Shown here in pieces: positions 52,727 to 61,119 of a stretch of DNA of 64,000 nucleotides. Under the pieces are notes generated by a model. It was not told where the DNA came from and made no database searches. It worked only from the letters and a program-made list of their open reading frames with translations. This stretch comes from Bradyrhizobium diversitatis (GTDB taxonomy: Bacteria > Pseudomonadota > Alphaproteobacteria > Rhizobiales > Xanthobacteraceae), in the NCBI RefSeq assembly GCF_016031635.1, contig NZ_JACEGD010000040.1:62001-126000 (forward strand). The letters are read 5' to 3'. Position 1 is the first letter of the stretch, and every line of letters starts with the position of its first letter. Position numbers and translations under genes: made by a program.

Positions 52727-53478
52727 CAGTCTTTCGCCCCTGTTTCGCACTTGTTGCGGCCGGATGGTTGTTGTGATGCTCCGGCTCGGCAACGATGCTG
52801 TTTGACGACATTCCTTCCCGCGAACCGTTGTTATGGTTTCGATATTCGCGGGCAGCCCTACGCATTCAGTGCCTGCGTCACGCAGGCCTGCTACATCAAC
52901 TCGATACTGAACGCTTACTGGCGTGAGGCCCGGCGGGTGCCTTGCGGATCACCTCGCGGAGCGGATTGAGAAACGACCTAGATCAGTTGCGCCAAGTTGC
53001 TCATCGCTTCCGAACACTGCTGAACCGTGTCGATCTCCTCGCCAACTGGCGAGAATCACTTGAGTAGGACCGTAACAATTGCCGATTTCCGATCAAGCGT
53101 GCGCAGCAAAGCGGTTGCTACACGTGCTTGATGCTGTTGATTCATTTCCGGTTGTTTCTTGATGTATTCAATCGCATCAGTTGATTTGGTTTCCAAACTA
53201 GTTTTGCACTGCGGCGGATGTAAAGTTCCGCATCCCCGTGCAATTACAGCTGTTTTGAGTAGAGCAACGGTCTTGCAAATCGAGCCCTCTTCAACCCCGG
53301 ATTGACTCTGGCGCTTGTCTTTCCACATGCGACAAGTCGACTCACTTGTGGCGACACGACTCCAGCTTGGTGAAATCTGGGCGAGTGTGTGTCTTTCGAG
53401 TCGCACTATCGCCGCGTGTATGACGTGATCCGATTCGCAACACCGCATCGCGCGCTATGGAAAGTTTCGATGCACACG
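52727..53478. other. Regulatory gap between lafR and the coiled-coil gene
   Basis: About 750 bases, noticeably less GC-rich than the genes around it, especially 53050-53460. It must contain the leftward lafR promoter. CCCGCGAA/TTCGCGGG (52817-52852) is the most striking palindrome. A leftward frame of 130 codons (53056-53448) lacks the codon bias of the neighbouring genes and was not called. Confidence 0.5.
52817..52852. promoter_or_regulatory. Palindrome upstream of lafR
   Basis: Perfect 8-bp arms CCCGCGAA and TTCGCGGG flank a 20-bp centre that has its own AACC/GGTT symmetry. It lies 91-126 bp before the lafR start codon, a usual place for an operator. Confidence 0.35.
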
Positions 53479-53502
53479 TCTCAGGCAAGCTTCGGCAAAT
53501 AA
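53479..53502 (+). promoter_or_regulatory. Flagellar-type promoter motif before the coiled-coil gene
   Basis: TCTCAGGCAAGC is followed by TTCGGCAAATAA. CAAGCTTCG and TAA match the flagellin-2 site exactly and with the same spacing. The CAAG core is 56 nt before the ATG at 53542. Confidence 0.45.
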
Positions 53503-53541
53503 CGTCACCGTTCGACAGGTCGAACGAACGGAGCATTTCAC

Positions 53542-54507
53542 ATGTTGTCCGATGGACAAGCTCGTCCCAACGCGACCGCGGATGCTTCCGCGGTGGCGAA
53601 GCCGGCTCCGGAGGCGCGCGATACAAAGGATGGTGCGACGCGAGCGGACAAGCCCGCTGCGAGCGCAAAGCGTGTATCGGCCGCGGCGAGCGACGAAGCT
53701 CTCGCGAAGGAAGCTCTCGAGGGGCTGAAGCGCATTCGTGCCAAGGCGCGCCTCGACAAGATGGCGATCCCGAAACCAGCGCCGGCCGTGATCAAGCCGG
53801 CCGTGATCGTGGCCAAGCCACCGCCGCCCCGTCCGACATGGGTCGCACCGCTCGCAACTCTCGCGGTCGCTGCCATGCTGGTGGTCTGCGCCTGCACCGG
53901 CGTGATCGCCTATCTCACCACCCAGCCCGCTCAGAACAACGTTGCGACCAATACCGAGATCAGGAATCTGCGCGAGACCGTGGCGCAACTGCGCAGGCAG
54001 GTGTCGGGCGTGTCCGAAAATCTCGATGGCTTGCGTACTGCGGTCGATCAATCGAGCAAGGCGACGAATGATCGCTTCGGCAGATTTGCCGAGAACCTGG
54101 ACCGGATCGAGCGGGTGAGTTCGTCCTCGACGGCGAAGCTCGACAAGCTTGCCCAGGCACAGGTTCAGACCCAGGTGCAGGCTCCAGCGCCGGCGGCAAT
54201 GGTGCAATCGCAGCCGGCGTCGCCGCAAGGGCCGATGATGGCTTCGGTCGCAGCGCCCGAATTCACGGGCTCGGTGCCTGCGTCCGAGCGTACGTCGGTG
54301 CCGCGCAAGATGATCAAGGGCTGGTCGGTCCGCCAGGCCTATGAGGGGATTGCGATTCTGCAAGGCCCGAACGGGGTCATCGAGGCCGTGCTGGGACAAC
54401 AAGTGCCCGGCCTCGGCCGCATCGAAGATATCAGAAACGAGAACGGGCGCCTGGTGGTGGAATCCAGCGGCGGCGTCATCTATTCGTTACGCAAGGCGAC
54501 GCCTTGA
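53542..54507 (+). CDS. Coiled-coil single-pass membrane protein, possible flagellar-regulon member
   Basis: Protein of 321 residues. Residues 1-90 are Ala/Lys/Pro-rich and cytoplasmic. One membrane helix is near 95-120 ('PLATLAVAAMLVVCACTGVIAYL'). A coiled coil spans about 130-200 (NTEIRNLRETVAQLRRQVSGVSENLDGLRTAVDQ). A C-terminal periplasmic domain of about 65 residues reads 'WSVRQAYEGIAILQGPNGVIEAVLGQQVPGLGRI'. No family with known function was recognised. The motif shared with flagellar operons lies just upstream, suggesting co-expression with the lateral flagellum. The gene converges on the second four-cysteine MarR gene with an 8-nt gap. Confidence 0.7.
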   Translation: MLSDGQARPNATADASAVAKPAPEARDTKDGATRADKPAASAKRVSAAASDEALAKEALEGLKRIRAKARLDKMAIPKPAPAVIKPAVIVAKPPPPRPTWVAPLATLAVAAMLVVCACTGVIAYLTTQPAQNNVATNTEIRNLRETVAQLRRQVSGVSENLDGLRTAVDQSSKATNDRFGRFAENLDRIERVSSSSTAKLDKLAQAQVQTQVQAPAPAAMVQSQPASPQGPMMASVAAPEFTGSVPASERTSVPRKMIKGWSVRQAYEGIAILQGPNGVIEAVLGQQVPGLGRIEDIRNENGRLVVESSGGVIYSLRKATP

Positions 54508-54515
54508 GCAGCCTT

Positions 54516-55094
54516 CTATTGACGGTGATGCTCGAAGCTGGTGCATAGCAGATCGACCTCCGTCTCCGCGATCGGTGCACGAAACAGGCGGCAGCTGAAC
54601 TCGACCGTCGTCTTGCCGTCCGTGGTGGTGCGATCTTCCCGCAGGAAGATGCATCGCTTGCAAACGTCGGTGTGATGCCGCTGCTCGGCTGCGTCGGACT
54701 GATCCAGCACGTGCCGGAACGTGTCGCGGAAGCGGATCTTGACGTCGTCGTCGAGAACGGCAATCGCCTCGATGAGAACGTTGACGGGGTCGCGCACCAG
54801 GAACTTCTTGCCCTGCTGGGTCACGCTCAACATCACCGACCGCTTGTCGGTGGCCGAACGTTTTCGTTCGAGGTAGCCGAGCCGCTCGAGCTCGCCGATG
54901 ATGAACGAGGCGGTGCCCCGCGTGGTGCCGACGTAGCTCGCCAGCGCCGATGGCGTTCGGGAAAACCGGTTGGCCCGGGAGAGAAAGCGCAGCGCCATCC
55001 ATTCGCGGTCGCGCAAGCCGTGCTTGGTGCCTTCGAACCACAGGATTCGCGCGGCCTGCTCCAACAGTTCAATCGATTCGCGAGCCAAATTCAT
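54516..55094 (-). CDS. MarR-family regulator with C-terminal four-cysteine domain (second copy)
   Basis: Protein of 192 residues, paralogous over its whole length to 16496-17131: 'HGLRDREWMALRFLSRANRFSRTPSALA' is nearly identical, and the wing contains DKRSVML. The cysteines are Cys145-x2-Cys148, Cys168 (FSCRLFRAP) and Cys184 (LLCTSFE), at the same spacings. Conservation of all four after clear divergence elsewhere implies that they are functional, perhaps a metal or redox site. The two copies bracket the flagellar cluster. Target genes unknown. Confidence 0.8.
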   Translation of the reverse strand: MNLARESIELLEQAARILWFEGTKHGLRDREWMALRFLSRANRFSRTPSALASYVGTTRGTASFIIGELERLGYLERKRSATDKRSVMLSVTQQGKKFLVRDPVNVLIEAIAVLDDDVKIRFRDTFRHVLDQSDAAEQRHHTDVCKRCIFLREDRTTTDGKTTVEFSCRLFRAPIAETEVDLLCTSFEHHRQ

Positions 55095-55752
55095 TTCAGT
55101 TCCAGGTCGTATAAGCGTCCATTCAATTGAGCTTTGGGTAGCGCAATCTGAGTGGACGAGAATGAATCCCGCGGGCGCTCCTTCGTCCGTTGGCGGGCGG
55201 CGGATTGCTGGGGGAAGATGCCTTTCCGTTTCGGAGATGGAACTTCCGGCCGTGGAACTAGGGCGTCACAAAGTAAGTTCGAGTAAATCGCGCAGCTCGG
55301 ATCCTCAGAAAATTTCAATCAAATGACGACGGTTCGCCCGGTAATTGGCGATGGTGTTCGATGCGCGAGCAACATGATGTGTCGTTGCCGCCGCTCCAAT
55401 GGCCATTTGTTGCGGCTGATCATGTCGAGTGTGCGAACAGGGGCATTCTTCGCAACCTCTGGCGGCGTGGCAGGCCGGGAAAGAACCGACTTTTTCGGTT
55501 AATGGATGTTGCGATGCAATGCAGCTAGACGGTTAAGTCCGGCACACGCGCGATCCAGGGAATGTCAGGGTGTCGTTGGGCATTGGACAAGCCGCGCGGT
55601 TCAACGACAAAACGTGCCGCCTTCATTGCTATGGCCGGCAATATCCTGGAATTCGACGATTCATGCTCGCAGGCTGGTGATTTGCGTTTCGCCAGCAACT
55701 ATTGGCGAATGCGTCGCCCCAGGGGTAGCAGGCAGCAGGAAGGAATGGACCG
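55095..55752. other. Gap without recognised gene
   Basis: The 658 bases between the second four-cysteine MarR gene and the dienelactone-hydrolase-like gene contain both promoters. Short frames (for example 55506-55919) show no recognisable product and overlap the next gene. A small hairpin, AACCGA/TCGGTT, lies near 55485-55501. Confidence 0.45.
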
Positions 55753-56640
55753 ATGAGCTTCGAAACCACCATGGCATCCGACGTCGTCGGGCTGACCAAA
55801 AGCGCCCCGGTCTCACGTCGCGGATTCATGAGTGCCACCGCGGCCGTGGCGGCGGGCTATACGCTTGCGGCCGGGCCCGTGCGCGCCGAGGTGGTCACGA
55901 CCGACACCAACGGTCTTGAGGCCGGTGATGCCAAGATCAAGGTCGGCTCCGAGGAGATGCCCGCCTATTTCGCCCGCCCGGCCGGCAATACCAGGGCGCC
56001 GGTGATCGTCGTGGCGATGGAGATTTTCGGCCTGCACGAATACATCAAGGACGTGACGCGGCGCCTGGCCAAGCTCGGTGCGTTCGCGGTCGCGCCCGAC
56101 TATTATTTCCGCAAGGGCGTCGACCTGACCAAGGTCTCGGAGATCAAGGATCTGCTGGCTGTGGTGAATGCCAAGCCGGACGCCGAACTGATGTCCGATC
56201 TCGATGCGACGGTGACGTGGGCGGGATCGCGCGGCGGTGACGTCACCAGGCTCGGCATCATCGGCTTCTGCCGGGGCGGCCGCACGGTCTGGGAGTACGC
56301 CGCCCATAGCGGCGCTCTCAAGGCAGGCGTCGCCTTCTACGGCACGCTGGTCGATCCTGCCAGTCCGTTGTGGCCGAAGAGCCCGATGCAGCTCGCGCCA
56401 GAGATGAAGGCGCCGGTGCTCGGCCTCTATGGCGGCGCCGATACCGGCATTCCCGTCGCCCAGGTCGAGCAGATGAAGGCAGCGCTCGAGCAGAACAAGA
56501 AGACGGCCGAGTTCAAGATCTATCCCGAAGCGCCGCACGGCTTCCATGCCGACTATCGCGGGAGCTACCGCAAGGACGCCGCAGAAGACGCCTGGAAGCA
56601 GGCGCAGGCCTGGTTCAAGAAGTACGGCGTGTTGAGCTGA
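55753..56640 (+). CDS. Exported dienelactone-hydrolase-family enzyme
   Basis: Protein of 295 residues with a twin-arginine signal (Ser21-Arg22-Arg23-Gly-Phe, hydrophobic stretch, cleavage near VRA). The core is dienelactone-hydrolase-like: Glu90 in 'AMEIFGLHEY', nucleophile Cys173 in 'GFCRGGR', Asp230 in 'GGADTGIP' and His262 in 'APHGFHADYR'. It would act in the periplasm after folding in the cytoplasm. GGAAGGA precedes the ATG. Substrate unknown; carboxymethylenebutenolidase activity is the family's best known reaction. Confidence 0.85.
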   Translation: MSFETTMASDVVGLTKSAPVSRRGFMSATAAVAAGYTLAAGPVRAEVVTTDTNGLEAGDAKIKVGSEEMPAYFARPAGNTRAPVIVVAMEIFGLHEYIKDVTRRLAKLGAFAVAPDYYFRKGVDLTKVSEIKDLLAVVNAKPDAELMSDLDATVTWAGSRGGDVTRLGIIGFCRGGRTVWEYAAHSGALKAGVAFYGTLVDPASPLWPKSPMQLAPEMKAPVLGLYGGADTGIPVAQVEQMKAALEQNKKTAEFKIYPEAPHGFHADYRGSYRKDAAEDAWKQAQAWFKKYGVLS

Positions 56641-56652
56641 TGCATGGTTTCG

Positions 56653-56679
56653 AAGGGCGGCCCGATCGGCCGCCCTTTG
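56653..56679 (+). terminator. Terminator between convergent genes
   Basis: AAGGGCGGCC and GGCCGCCCTT pair around a CGATC loop and are followed by TGATTTG. It lies 12 nt after the stop of the exported hydrolase and probably serves both strands. Confidence 0.7.
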
Positions 56680-56696
56680 ATTTGCACGCAGCGACC

Positions 56697-57961
56697 TCAC
56701 TTCACCATCGCGCCGTAGACGATGTCCTGGACCTGCTCGCGGTAATATTTCCTGAGCTCACCAGGGGCCGCCGTCCCCACCACCACGACGAGACGCTCCT
56801 CGGGGTCGCAGAAGAACTGCGTTCCGTAGGCGCCGTTCCAGGTGAACTCGCCTGGATTGCCGGGGACTGACGACAATCCCTCGCTGATCCGGACCGCAAC
56901 CGAAAGGCCGAAACCGAAGCCGCCGCGATGCGGCTCGACATTGGCCACCTTGTTCTTGATCTCGGGGCCGAGGTGATTGGACGTCATGTGATGCACGGTC
57001 TTCGGACCGAGGATGCGCTGGCCGTCCAGCTCGCCGCCGTTGAGCAGCATCTGTCCGAAGCGGATGTAGTCGCCGACCGTCGCGAACGAGCACGCGCCGC
57101 CACAATCGAACTTGGTCGGGGTGTCCAGGAGCTTGATGGCCTGCGGCTTGCCGGTCAGCGGATCGTTCGTGAACGGGCGGGCAAGGCGAGGGCGCTGGGC
57201 GTCGGTCGGGTGGAAGGTCGCATCCTTCATGCCGAGCGGCTGCCAGACGTTGGCGGCGAGATAGTCGCCGAGCTTCTGCTCGCTCACCTTCTCGACGACC
57301 GCGCCGAGCACGTCGATCGAAAAACCATACTCGAACTCGGTCGAGGGCTGATGCGCCAATGGCAGTTTGGTGATGCGGTCGATGAAGGCCTGGGTGTCGC
57401 CTCGATCGCCGGCGCGATGCCGTCGGGATATTGCCGCGCCACCGGGCTCGATGAGTCCGGGCGGCCGCCATACATCAATCCCGACGTATGCCGGTAGAGA
57501 TCGTGGATGAAGATCGGCGAGGCCTGCGGCTCGAGCTTGAGCGAACCGTCGGCCTGGGGAACGCCGACCTTCATGTCGGCGAAGCCCGGGTAGTAGTCGG
57601 ACAGCTTGGCCTGGAGCGGCAGCCGTCCCTGCTCCATCAGCGTCAGGCCGGCGACCGCGGCCATCGGCTTGGTCATCGAGGCCAGCGCAAAGATCGCATC
57701 GATCGGCATCGGCGTGCTCTTGGCGGGATCGAGCATGCCATAGGCCTTGTAGTGGACGAGCTTGCCGTCGCGCGCGATGGCGACCACTGCGCCGGGTACG
57801 CGCTTGGCCGCGATCTCGCGCGCGAAGAAGCTATCGAGGCGCGCAAGGCCCTGTTTCGAAAAACCGACGTCGTCGGGATTGGCTTCGGGCAGCGGCGCGG
57901 CGCGCGCCGCACCGAGCGCGATGACGGCAGTCGCAGCGATCATGGCGATCGTCTTGTTCAT
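56697..57961 (-). pseudogene. Frameshifted class C beta-lactamase-type serine hydrolase
   Basis: A signal peptide (cleavage near ARA) is followed by a serine hydrolase with the SxxK motif in 'ALASMTKPMAAVAGLTLM' and 'DLYRHTSGLMYGG'. Translation then leaves the family sequence near 57400. The remainder ('HQPSTEFEYGFSIDVLGAVVEKVS' up to 'REQVQDIVYGAMVK') continues in another frame. One extra base in GAGGCGACACC would restore a single frame of about 420 residues (for example Glu-Gly-Asp-Thr-Gln-Ala-Phe). Either a true pseudogene or a sequencing error. Intact relatives are periplasmic esterases or beta-lactamases. Confidence 0.85.
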
Positions 57962-58083
57962 TGCATTCTCCCAAGAGGCGAGCTCGTTGTGTGGTGGCTC
58001 GCTCGATGGCTAGATCACGACCGCACTGGGATGAAGTCAAGCGCGGGCAAGGCATGTCTGGGAGGCGTGGGAGTGCAGGAACC

Positions 58084-58932
58084 CTATCGTCCTTCGCCTG
58101 CCCGCCACAGCGCGTCGAGGCCGTGCCGATAGGTGGGGTAGGCCGGCGAGACGCCGAGCTCGCGCTTCAGTTTCGCGTTGGAGACACGGGCGCTGCTGGC
58201 ATAGAAGCTGCGGGCCATTGCCGACATCTCGGCGGTCGCGAACGCTTCTTCTGACGGCGGCGCCACGCCCATTAGCTTCGCCGCATAGGCGATCACGTCC
58301 TGCGGCGGCGCGGGCTCGTCATCGCAGACGTTCCAGGTGCCGCCGTTCGGGTAACGAATGGCGGCCATGATCGCGCTGGCGATGTCGTCGACGTGGATGC
58401 GGTTGAAGATCTGTCCCGGCTTGATGATGCGCCTCGCCGTTCCCGCGCGCAGCGTCACGAGCGCGTTGCGACCGGGACCGTAGATGCCCGCGAGCCGCAG
58501 GATCGCCGCATCGCCGCGCGCCGCGTCCGTCCAGGCCTGCTCCGCGGCAACCCGCATGCGCGTGCGGTCGAGGACGGCCTGCAGCGGCGTGCCCTCGTCG
58601 ACCCACGCGCCGCCGTGATCGCCGTACACGCCGATGGTGGAGAGATAGACGACCTTGCGGCGGCCTTCCTGTAGCACGTCGCCGAACGCCGTGGTCGCGG
58701 GATCGCCGGCGCTGCCGGGCGGGATCGACACCAGGAGGACATCGGCGTCGCGAACCTGCTGAACCGTCTCTTGCGACGGACGGCTGCCGGAAAACGGATG
58801 CACCTCAAGGCGGCCGAAATCGTTCCGTTGCGCGGGGTCGCGCACGGTGCCGGCGACATGCGAGAAGCTGCCGCCGTATTGGCGAACGAAGTGCCGGGCA
58901 CTGTAGCCGAGGCCGAGGATGAAGAGCCGCAT
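58084..58932 (-). CDS. NAD(P)-dependent SDR/epimerase-family protein
   Basis: Protein of 282 residues from ATG 58932 (AGGAGA just upstream; the longer frame from 58986 is not needed). The N-terminal Rossmann loop is LFILGLGYSARHF, typical of the YeeZ-like branch. 'STIGVYGDHGGAWVDEGTP' contains the Tyr of extended SDR proteins, without a clear YxxxK. 'RIHVDDIASAIMAAI' is another epimerase motif. It may be an atypical SDR without normal catalysis. Substrate unknown. Confidence 0.78.
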   Translation of the reverse strand: MRLFILGLGYSARHFVRQYGGSFSHVAGTVRDPAQRNDFGRLEVHPFSGSRPSQETVQQVRDADVLLVSIPPGSAGDPATTAFGDVLQEGRRKVVYLSTIGVYGDHGGAWVDEGTPLQAVLDRTRMRVAAEQAWTDAARGDAAILRLAGIYGPGRNALVTLRAGTARRIIKPGQIFNRIHVDDIASAIMAAIRYPNGGTWNVCDDEPAPPQDVIAYAAKLMGVAPPSEEAFATAEMSAMARSFYASSARVSNAKLKRELGVSPAYPTYRHGLDALWRAGEGR

Positions 58933-59084
58933 GCGTCTCCTGTGCAGGTCGGAGTTCCCGCTCGCGCCGTGGCGCCTCTCGCTCATAAGAGATTTTTGGG
59001 TCCGGCAAAAGATATTGCGATTTGTCGCGCCTGCCGCTTCGCGCGATCCTCGCTCGTCACAGGCAGCTCGGGAGGGAGGCGTCG

Positions 59085-59629
59085 TTGGCGACCGGATCGA
59101 TCGTTCAGGCGGGAGCGCCCGCGGCAGCGCGATGCGATGCCGGTGAACTGATCCGGCGCGCGGCTGCGCTGATCTTCGACGTCGACGGCACCCTCGCCGA
59201 GACCGAGGAGCTGCATCGGCAGGCCTTCAACTTCGCCTTCGCCCGCCACGGTCTCGACTGGCGGTGGGACCGTGCCGTCTACAAGGAGCTGTTGCGGGTC
59301 ACGGGCGGCAAGGAGCGCATGCGCGCCTACCAGACGAGGCTGGGGACCGCTCCGCCATTGTCGGACATGGACATCGCAGAGCTGCACCGCGTCAAGACCG
59401 CGCATTATGCCGAGCTGATCGAAACCGGCTGCTGCCCCTTGCGGCCGGGCGTGACGGATCTGCTCGCTGCGGCCCGATCGAGGATTCCGCCAACGGCCTG
59501 GTTGCGGCCTCGCGTGCCGGCATCCCGGTTCTGATCACGCGCAGCATGTTCTTTGGGGACGATGACTTCACCGCGGCGCGGGTCGTGCTGGACGACCTGT
59601 CGGAACTCGGTGCCGCCACCAAAAACTGA
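59085..59629 (+). pseudogene. HAD-family (CbbY-like) phosphatase with internal deletion
   Basis: The start reads 'AALIFDVDGTLAETEELHRQAFNFAF', with the HAD nucleophile motif DVDGT. After 'LRPGVTDLLAAAR' (near 59476) the family sequence stops and the frame runs to a stop at 59534. In the next frame 'IEDSANGLVAASRAGIPVLIT', the distal HAD motif, begins straight away and continues to 59629. About 70-75 residues, including the conserved Ser/Thr and Lys motifs, are missing and the frame is shifted. TTG 59085 with GGAGG upstream is the probable original start. Confidence 0.8.
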
Positions 59630-59675
59630 GGAACAACCCCATGCACAGTAGATCACGCCTACGTGATCGCTGCGG

Positions 59676-60083
59676 TCAGTGGACGCGGTGACTCGCTCTA
59701 TCGTCCTCGGCCTGTTCGACAATCTGCGCGATCGGGCTGGACTGGTGGTGCACGAGGCGCCAGTCGTCGCCGACGCGGCGAAAATGGTTCGCGGCGGCCA
59801 AGGCGGTGCCGTCGACAATCTCGATGCAGAGCACCCGCGCGCTGTCGCCATCGACGATCACCTGCGGCTCGGCGCAGACGATCTGCGGCCGCTCCGGGTT
59901 TTGCAGGATGTCGCGCCAGCTTCCGATCACGGTGGCGCGCCCGATGATGGCCGGCCAGCCGGGATGGATGCAGGAGATGGCGTCGTCATCCGCCCACATC
60001 CGCTGCATTTCGTCGAAATCGCCGGCCGAAAAGGCGGCGTAGAAGGCCGCGTTGGCGGCGATGACCTTACTGTCGTTTGCCAT
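59676..60083 (-). CDS. NTF2-like / SnoaL-type protein
   Basis: Protein of 135 residues from ATG 60083. 'ANAAFYAAFSAGDFDEMQRMWADDDAISCIHPGWPAIIGRATVIGSWRDIL' is the cone-fold pattern of the nuclear-transport-factor-2 superfamily. Such small proteins bind or isomerise hydrophobic ligands, or are accessory domains; the actual role is unknown. The gene lies between the broken HAD gene and the racemase, and converges on the former. Confidence 0.75.
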   Translation of the reverse strand: MANDSKVIAANAAFYAAFSAGDFDEMQRMWADDDAISCIHPGWPAIIGRATVIGSWRDILQNPERPQIVCAEPQVIVDGDSARVLCIEIVDGTALAAANHFRRVGDDWRLVHHQSSPIAQIVEQAEDDRASHRVH

Positions 60084-60211
60084 GCCTCCGGGGTGGGGCA
60101 AGGACAGGCAAAAATCAAGCGCAACTTCCGTCGATTTTGGCCGCAGTGCAGCATTCAAGTTCGCGTCCGCTCTGTGGGCGGTTCACGCGGGGGAAGGTGG
60201 GCGAAGACGCA

Positions 60212-60901
60212 TCATCCGATCGCAAAATCGGCTGCCGTCTCCGCGTGAATGGCCGTCGTGTCGAACGTCTCGACCGAGGTATCGTCCTGGCCGACCAGCA
60301 TCGTGATCTCGGTGCAGCCGAGGATCATGCACTCGGCGCCGCGGACGACGAGGGCCGCCATCACCTCCTGATAGCGACGGCGCGAGGGAGCGGCGACGTG
60401 CCCGAGACACAGCTCGTCGTAGATGATGCGGTTCACGTCGGCGCGCTCGTCGGCCGGAGGAATCAGCACATCGAGATCATGCGCGCGCAGCCGGTCGATG
60501 TAGAAATCCTGCTCCATCGTGAACTTGGTGCCGAGCAGCCCGACCCGCCGGTATCCCTTGGCCCGAATCCGCTGCGCCGTCGCGTCGCCGATGTCGATGA
60601 ACGGAACGGTCACGCTGGCCGTGATCTCGGGCGCCAGTTTATGCATCGTGTTCGTGCAGAGCACGATCGCACGCGCCCCGGCGCTTTCGAGCCTCCGTGC
60701 GACCTCCGCCAGGCTGGCCGCCGCCTCCTGCCAGCGGCCGGCATACTGCATCTGTTTGATCTCCTCGAAATCGTAGGAATACATCAACAATGGTGCCGAA
60801 TGCAGCTTGCCCATGCGGTCGCGGACCCGCTCGTTGATCAGCTTGTAGTAGAGCGCGGTGCTCTCCCAGCTCATGCCGCCGATCAGGCCGATGGTTTGCA
60901 T
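60212..60901 (-). CDS. Aspartate/glutamate racemase-family protein
   Basis: Protein of 229 residues. 'MQTIGLIGGMSWESTALYYKLINE' is the YgeA-type start. The two catalytic cysteines are Cys82 in 'IVLCTNTMHK' and Cys196 in 'MILGCTEIT'. These enzymes invert amino acids without a cofactor by a two-base mechanism. Both cysteines are present, so it should be active; whether on Asp, Glu or another amino acid is unknown. Confidence 0.85.
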   Translation of the reverse strand: MQTIGLIGGMSWESTALYYKLINERVRDRMGKLHSAPLLMYSYDFEEIKQMQYAGRWQEAAASLAEVARRLESAGARAIVLCTNTMHKLAPEITASVTVPFIDIGDATAQRIRAKGYRRVGLLGTKFTMEQDFYIDRLRAHDLDVLIPPADERADVNRIIYDELCLGHVAAPSRRRYQEVMAALVVRGAECMILGCTEITMLVGQDDTSVETFDTTAIHAETAADFAIG

Positions 60902-61119
60902 TCCAGTGCTCCCGGCAGTGATTCAATGGGATCGTAGACGAAGACGCCGAAGCCCGGTAGCCGTCCCTTGATTGCGGCACCTTCGTCGTGTCATTGTTCC
61001 CCAGCGCCGATTTGATCCTCAGCTTGCGGGCGCTTCTACAAATGCAGCTAAAGAGAACCGCTATCCCTGCATCGTCCCGCATTGCGTGAATCGTCGGCCA
61101 TCTCGACTGGGAGGGTCAC

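Noticed and set aside
53056..53448. Leftward frame of 130 codons in the lafR gap
   Set aside because: Third codon positions lack the GC bias of the neighbouring genes, no ribosome binding site or family signature is visible; possibly real but unsupported.
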